Below, piece after piece: positions 49,801 to 52,618 of a stretch of 52,618 nt of DNA (positions are counted from its first letter, which is position 1; every line of letters begins with the position of its first letter). The notes under the pieces were generated by a model. That model searched no databases. It was not told where the DNA came from and worked only from the letters and a program-made list of their open reading frames with translations. The DNA lies in contig DFOA01000013.1 of assembly GCA_002381185.1 (NCBI GenBank), forward strand, positions 1-52,618. The letters run 5' to 3'. Origin of the DNA: Firmicutes bacterium UBA3553 (GTDB lineage Bacteria > Bacillota > Clostridia > Tissierellales > Sedimentibacteraceae). The position numbers were made by a program, and so were the translations under genes.

Positions 49801-52618
49801 TTATGTACGTGTTTGGGGTTATTTCTATTATCAGTTGCGGTGGACGGCATCACAAGGAAAAACCACAAAATACTGCGGCGCAATGCTCTTTGAACTTGGA
49901 ATTTATCTGGAAGTTAAATTTGAAGCACAGGCATTTAACGGTACATTTTCATATAATCCAACTTTGTACGATAACGAATGGCCGCTTTGGTATGCAGGCA
50001 TGAGGGAAAATATACAGGATTTTTCATATGAGCAGGAAGAAACTCCTGAACTTTCAATGAAGAAGACTATTCAAACAGTTGATGTGCCTGATAGTATTTT
50101 TGAAATGGAATATATGGATCTTAAAACAGGTGAAACAGAAACAAAGGTTTTTAATGATGAAACCAATTTTAATATTAAAATGTCAAATGATGCCTTTTCA
50201 TATAATCCGAATACAAATCGATTGACTATTAGTCCCGGAGAAAAAAGCATTCAGGAAGGACAAATGATTATTACATGGATAACCGCTCCTTTGGCATTTA
50301 CTTCAGCGCCCATTGAACGCCGTATAAACCTTTATTGGGACAATTATAACGATGGCTATTCAATAGCCTTTAACTCAAACGGCGGAAGTTCTGTTCCGAT
50401 AATTATCCAGCGGTATGGCGGCAATGTTAAGCCTCCTGAAGCACCTTTAAAACAGGGGTATATATTTGAAGGATGGTACAGTGATTCTTCTCTTAAAAAT
50501 AAGTACACAGTTCCATCTGCAATGCCTGACAAGGACTCTCTTGTTTATGCAAAATGGACGCCCGGATCAGACACAAAATATGAGGTTTTGCATTATAAAC
50601 AAGACATAAACAATAACTATTCACTTGCCGATAAAGATACCTTATCAGGGACAACGGACAGTACAATAGTTCCCGAAACAAAAACATATGCAGGTTTTGC
50701 ATCTCCGGTATTGCAGGAAACTGTAATTAATCCGGATGGCAGTACAAAAGTTAATTATTATTACAAACGAAATACATATACCGCAAATTTTGAACCCGGA
50801 GATGCAGGCGGTGAAACAGTAACAAATAAAATTAAGTATGGTGCAGCGGTAACAGCCCCCACACTTACAAAAGAGGGTTATGAATTTACGGGATGGAATG
50901 AGCCTATTGCAGCTTCAATGCCTGCCGGGAATATTACATATACTGCTTTGTGGTCGCCGAAAGGAGATATTGACTACCGCATCGAACATTATGTAATGCA
51001 ACCGGACGGACGTTATAAATTTAAAGAATTTGAGTACAAAAAAGGCATTACCGATGAGATAATCTCAGCAAGTAACCTTAAAAAATCTGCTATTGAGGTT
51101 GAAAATGGCATCACTTATTCTTATGCCACGGTGAAGGGAAATACAGCAGAAAATGCAGCTGTGAAATCAGATGGAAGCCTTGTTGTAAAGCTATATTACG
51201 ACCTTAGCCAGCATAATATAACATTCAAATCTCAAAACGGCGAAAGTGATATACAAAAAATATTTAAATACGGAGAAGTCATAACCCTGCCTGATGAACC
51301 GATGCGTACAGGATATACATTCGGAGGGTGGTACACAGATGAAGCGTGTACTGCAGCACTTAATAGGACTATGCCTGCAAAGGATGTAACAGCTTTTGCC
51401 AAATGGACGGCAAATACTGATACAGCATACAAGGTTGAACATTATGTAATGGACACTGACGGTACCTACCCTTCAATACCTTCATATTCATATAATTTGA
51501 CAGGCACTACTGATACAGTATGTGAACTTTCAGGTCTTAAAAAAGCTGAACTATTGGTAGCAAACGGTATTGAATACAGCCATGGAGAGGTAAATGGCAA
51601 AACCGAAACACAAGCAAAAATTTCAGGGGACGGAAGCCTGGTTGTAAGTCTTTACTATGAAAGAAAATCATATACTCTTACATGGGAAACCGGAGAGGGT
51701 ATAGCTAGCGGCGATTATACACAAAGCGGAAGCATATACTACGGCTCCTCTGTTACGCCGCCTGCGCTTTCCAGAGCAGGATACACATATGCATGGGATA
51801 AAACAATTCTTCAGGTCATGCCTGCAGGAAACTGCACATATACGGCTGTTTGGACGGCAAACACAAATACACCATATAAAGTTGAGCATTATGTAATGGG
51901 AACAGACGGAAAGTATTCTGTTATGCCTGTGGATACAGACAATAAATCAGGAACAACAGATACAACGTGCACACTTTCAGATTTTACAAAATCAGGGCTA
52001 TTGGCAGCAAACGGTATTGAATATAGCCATGCTGAGATTGAGGGTAAAACCGAAACAGAAACAATTATTTCAGGGGATGGCAGCCTGGTTGTAAGGCTGT
52101 ACTATGAAAGAAAAACACATACTCTTACATGGGAAACCGGTAAGGGTACAGCAAGCGGCGATTATACACAAGGCGGAAGCATATACTACGGCTCCCCTGT
52201 CACACCGCCTGCGCTTTCCAGAGCAGGATACACATATGTATGGGATAAAACAATCAATCCTTTAATGCCTGCGGAGAACTGCACATACACGGCTGTTTGG
52301 ACGGCAAACACAAATACACCATATAAAATAGAGCATTATGTAATGGGAACAGACGGAAAGTATTCTGCTATGCCTGTGAATACAGATAACAAATCAGGCA
52401 CAACGGATACAATGTGCACACTTTCAGATCTGAAAAAAGCTGAACTATTGGCAGCAAACGGTATTGAATATAGCCATGGGGAGGTAAACGGTAAAAACGA
52501 AACAGAGGTAAATATTTCAGGTGACGGCAGCCTGGTTGTGAAGCTTTACTATGAAAGAAAAGCATATACTCTTAAATGGGAAATGGGTGAGGGAGTTGCA
52601 AGCGGCGATTATACACAA
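46880..52618 (+). CDS. Giant SLH-domain surface protein with InlB-type and 149-codon repeats (3' end outside window)
   Basis: The frame is open for 1913 codons and runs off the window. A signal peptide (KKKRIISAILVVCMLITSLPL, cut near TFA) is followed by three SLH domains at about residues 30-205 (FSDITKQDWFYEDAL, FTDVEKGSYYAPYVEWA, and ATRAETAAFCSR), which anchor proteins to the S-layer polymer. An InlB B-repeat/Flg_new unit follows (FETNGGG...FEGWCYDEE), then about 850 residues of uncertain fold, more Flg_new repeats from about residue 1153 (FNSNGGS...FEGWYSDSS), and long tandem units beginning EHYVM. It is probably an adhesin or S-layer-associated protein. GGAGAG lies before the ATG. Confidence 0.9.
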   Translation, partial: MKKKRIISAILVVCMLITSLPLETFAVENAERINPFSDITKQDWFYEDALYAYENNLFSGTSANTFSPNIPMTRAMYVTVIGRMENIDTSVFLKNSTFTDVEKGSYYAPYVEWAKQMGITSGTGNGMFSPDNLITRQDMATFTTRFFDAYGYIYPDASYMTLPKDIELISSYAKDSVLKLWSVGLLKGDENGNFNPLKTATRAETAAFCSRIHQSENSEIQTSGNIINNKKTTYEVKFETNGGGTIASQKFRSGVAMDNLPIPFKENSIFEGWCYDEELSLPIATTDTVKNNMTLYAKYLETKPLEEYETPVFASALDQSPDFTIEVVSTQEMTADEVKNCITAKNLSSIKQEDFINVTGSKKNFVIHGTNGFEKGATYKLTLDNENLSFEGFPDSVRDYNFTVAKEKALNFSLNSDIIYVPASEIVRITGKTNAPITLNESGISETAPSGGNFTYSGSTEIKVGDNLAIYEGTRPDLRSVDNDNDGDILYVKIIGKSGNSYTYTGVEIEEVLFTPDVLPISNSADTDADASNYSVTVSKDILDFSGDIYQNIGLDSQTTIDVGDFISFYDGDFGYNMQDISYAKITAVSEDEDNFVIKFKTVTQEEMFASMDAYDTNQISGEEMLENVNKDAIERSVERQALNSGFAEEAALYLASLALKTDSYTELSSAYDLTDIQIKSKDGDDLTDGEIMLMDGQKVEVDISKLQANLGTKLDYFGGYDGLRLTLEIGIEIKIHASDKADIVMEITGKFEQEVRIDINVDGGAVWKWWGPFPYISEYEATASVDLFDYTGIGIEATIITAEAEEDDLTGMKNETINDIGKQLKDLMDAKDKYIGDGSGTVAEGLADKYKNMIENEDSEWVELFSKDIFKKEFNICLIIAVEVGVEFVVSANVNISLGMDFYYANAKRYVYTVAVFANNVTSDVIDILEEQYQFEFYVMGTLGLRAGIRAGIKVGLFTTKLASVGFTAEVGAYVRVWGYFYYQLRWTASQGKTTKYCGAMLFELGIYLEVKFEAQAFNGTFSYNPTLYDNEWPLWYAGMRENIQDFSYEQEETPELSMKKTIQTVDVPDSIFEMEYMDLKTGETETKVFNDETNFNIKMSNDAFSYNPNTNRLTISPGEKSIQEGQMIITWITAPLAFTSAPIERRINLYWDNYNDGYSIAFNSNGGSSVPIIIQRYGGNVKPPEAPLKQGYIFEGWYSDSSLKNKYTVPSAMPDKDSLVYAKWTPGSDTKYEVLHYKQDINNNYSLADKDTLSGTTDSTIVPETKTYAGFASPVLQETVINPDGSTKVNYYYKRNTYTANFEPGDAGGETVTNKIKYGAAVTAPTLTKEGYEFTGWNEPIAASMPAGNITYTALWSPKGDIDYRIEHYVMQPDGRYKFKEFEYKKGITDEIISASNLKKSAIEVENGITYSYATVKGNTAENAAVKSDGSLVVKLYYDLSQHNITFKSQNGESDIQKIFKYGEVITLPDEPMRTGYTFGGWYTDEACTAALNRTMPAKDVTAFAKWTANTDTAYKVEHYVMDTDGTYPSIPSYSYNLTGTTDTVCELSGLKKAELLVANGIEYSHGEVNGKTETQAKISGDGSLVVSLYYERKSYTLTWETGEGIASGDYTQSGSIYYGSSVTPPALSRAGYTYAWDKTILQVMPAGNCTYTAVWTANTNTPYKVEHYVMGTDGKYSVMPVDTDNKSGTTDTTCTLSDFTKSGLLAANGIEYSHAEIEGKTETETIISGDGSLVVRLYYERKTHTLTWETGKGTASGDYTQGGSIYYGSPVTPPALSRAGYTYVWDKTINPLMPAENCTYTAVWTANTNTPYKIEHYVMGTDGKYSAMPVNTDNKSGTTDTMCTLSDLKKAELLAANGIEYSHGEVNGKNETEVNISGDGSLVVKLYYERKAYTLKWEMGEGVASGDYTQ
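51426..52618 (+). repeat. 447-bp (149-codon) tandem repeats in the surface-protein gene
   Basis: Copies starting at 51426, 51873 and 52320 are exactly 447 bp apart; a more diverged copy lies about 453 bp before the first. The later copies share long identical stretches (for example GCAAACACAAATACACCATA), which points to recent duplication or homogenisation. Units encode EHYVMGTDGKYS..., SGDGSLVV.LYYERK and WETG...YTQSG segments. Confidence 0.85.

Noticed and set aside
51423..52618. Regular repeats considered as CRISPR
   Set aside because: The unit is 447 bp, in frame and protein-coding; there are no short palindromic repeats with unique spacers anywhere in the window.
1..52618. tRNA or rRNA genes
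   Set aside because: I found no cloverleaf with TTCRANNC-type T-loop signals in a proper context and no rRNA-like segments.

Overview
The window is low-GC DNA from an anaerobic Gram-positive bacterium, most likely a member of Clostridia (Bacillota). Supporting signs are strong AGGAGG-type ribosome sites, TTG starts, a class I c-di-GMP riboswitch, an S-layer-homology (SLH) surface protein, a DUF1385/YqhQ protein and integrative-element gene families typical of clostridia. I cannot name the species.

Left chromosomal part (1-19.1 kb). After the tail of a von Willebrand A protein comes a five-gene minus-strand operon. In transcription order it encodes a membrane-anchored double-parvulin PPIase, YqhQ, a cation-diffusion-facilitator domain fused to an SPFH/HflK domain, HflC and HflK, so it is a membrane-protein quality-control locus. 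Next are a zinc-ribbon protein with a Ser/Thr-kinase-like protein, a LysM-G5-M23 cell-wall peptidase, an OmpR/EnvZ-type two-component pair, and an ArsR - HMA - P1B-ATPase metal efflux operon with a readable promoter and operators. A decayed second ArsR copy, a second palindromic promoter with a possible 43-aa membrane peptide, a transglutaminase-like protein, a DUF1624 membrane protein, an orphan CadC-like ArsR repressor, and a c-di-GMP riboswitch / 51-aa ORF / terminator unit complete this part.

Mobile accessory part (about 19.1-41.7 kb). The backbone is a sigma-like regulator, a probably structured non-coding stretch, a MazF-family toxin, a small helical protein, three large serine-recombinase proteins (the middle one without a catalytic domain), two tiny resolvase-like proteins without the nucleophile, and DUF4314 / DUF6103-like genes. 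No conjugation genes are seen, so this looks like a mobilisable element or an ICE remnant. Its cargo is a defence-like island: a DUF4145-like gene, an AbiJ-like gene, an XRE-ImmA-PIN operon, a five-gene operon (DUF1413, NdpA-like, two genes resembling GAPS4, helicase-nuclease), and a two-gene SEC-C cassette bounded by two decayed recombinase tails that share a 28-bp repeat.

Right part (41.8-52.6 kb). A cluster of hairpins precedes a MutS2-like ATPase without the Smr domain. A LytTR response regulator and GHKL kinase pair follows, then a 21-bp direct repeat that could be its operator, a small Cys-rich protein, and a very large SLH-anchored surface protein. That last gene has C-terminal 149-codon repeats and runs off the window end.
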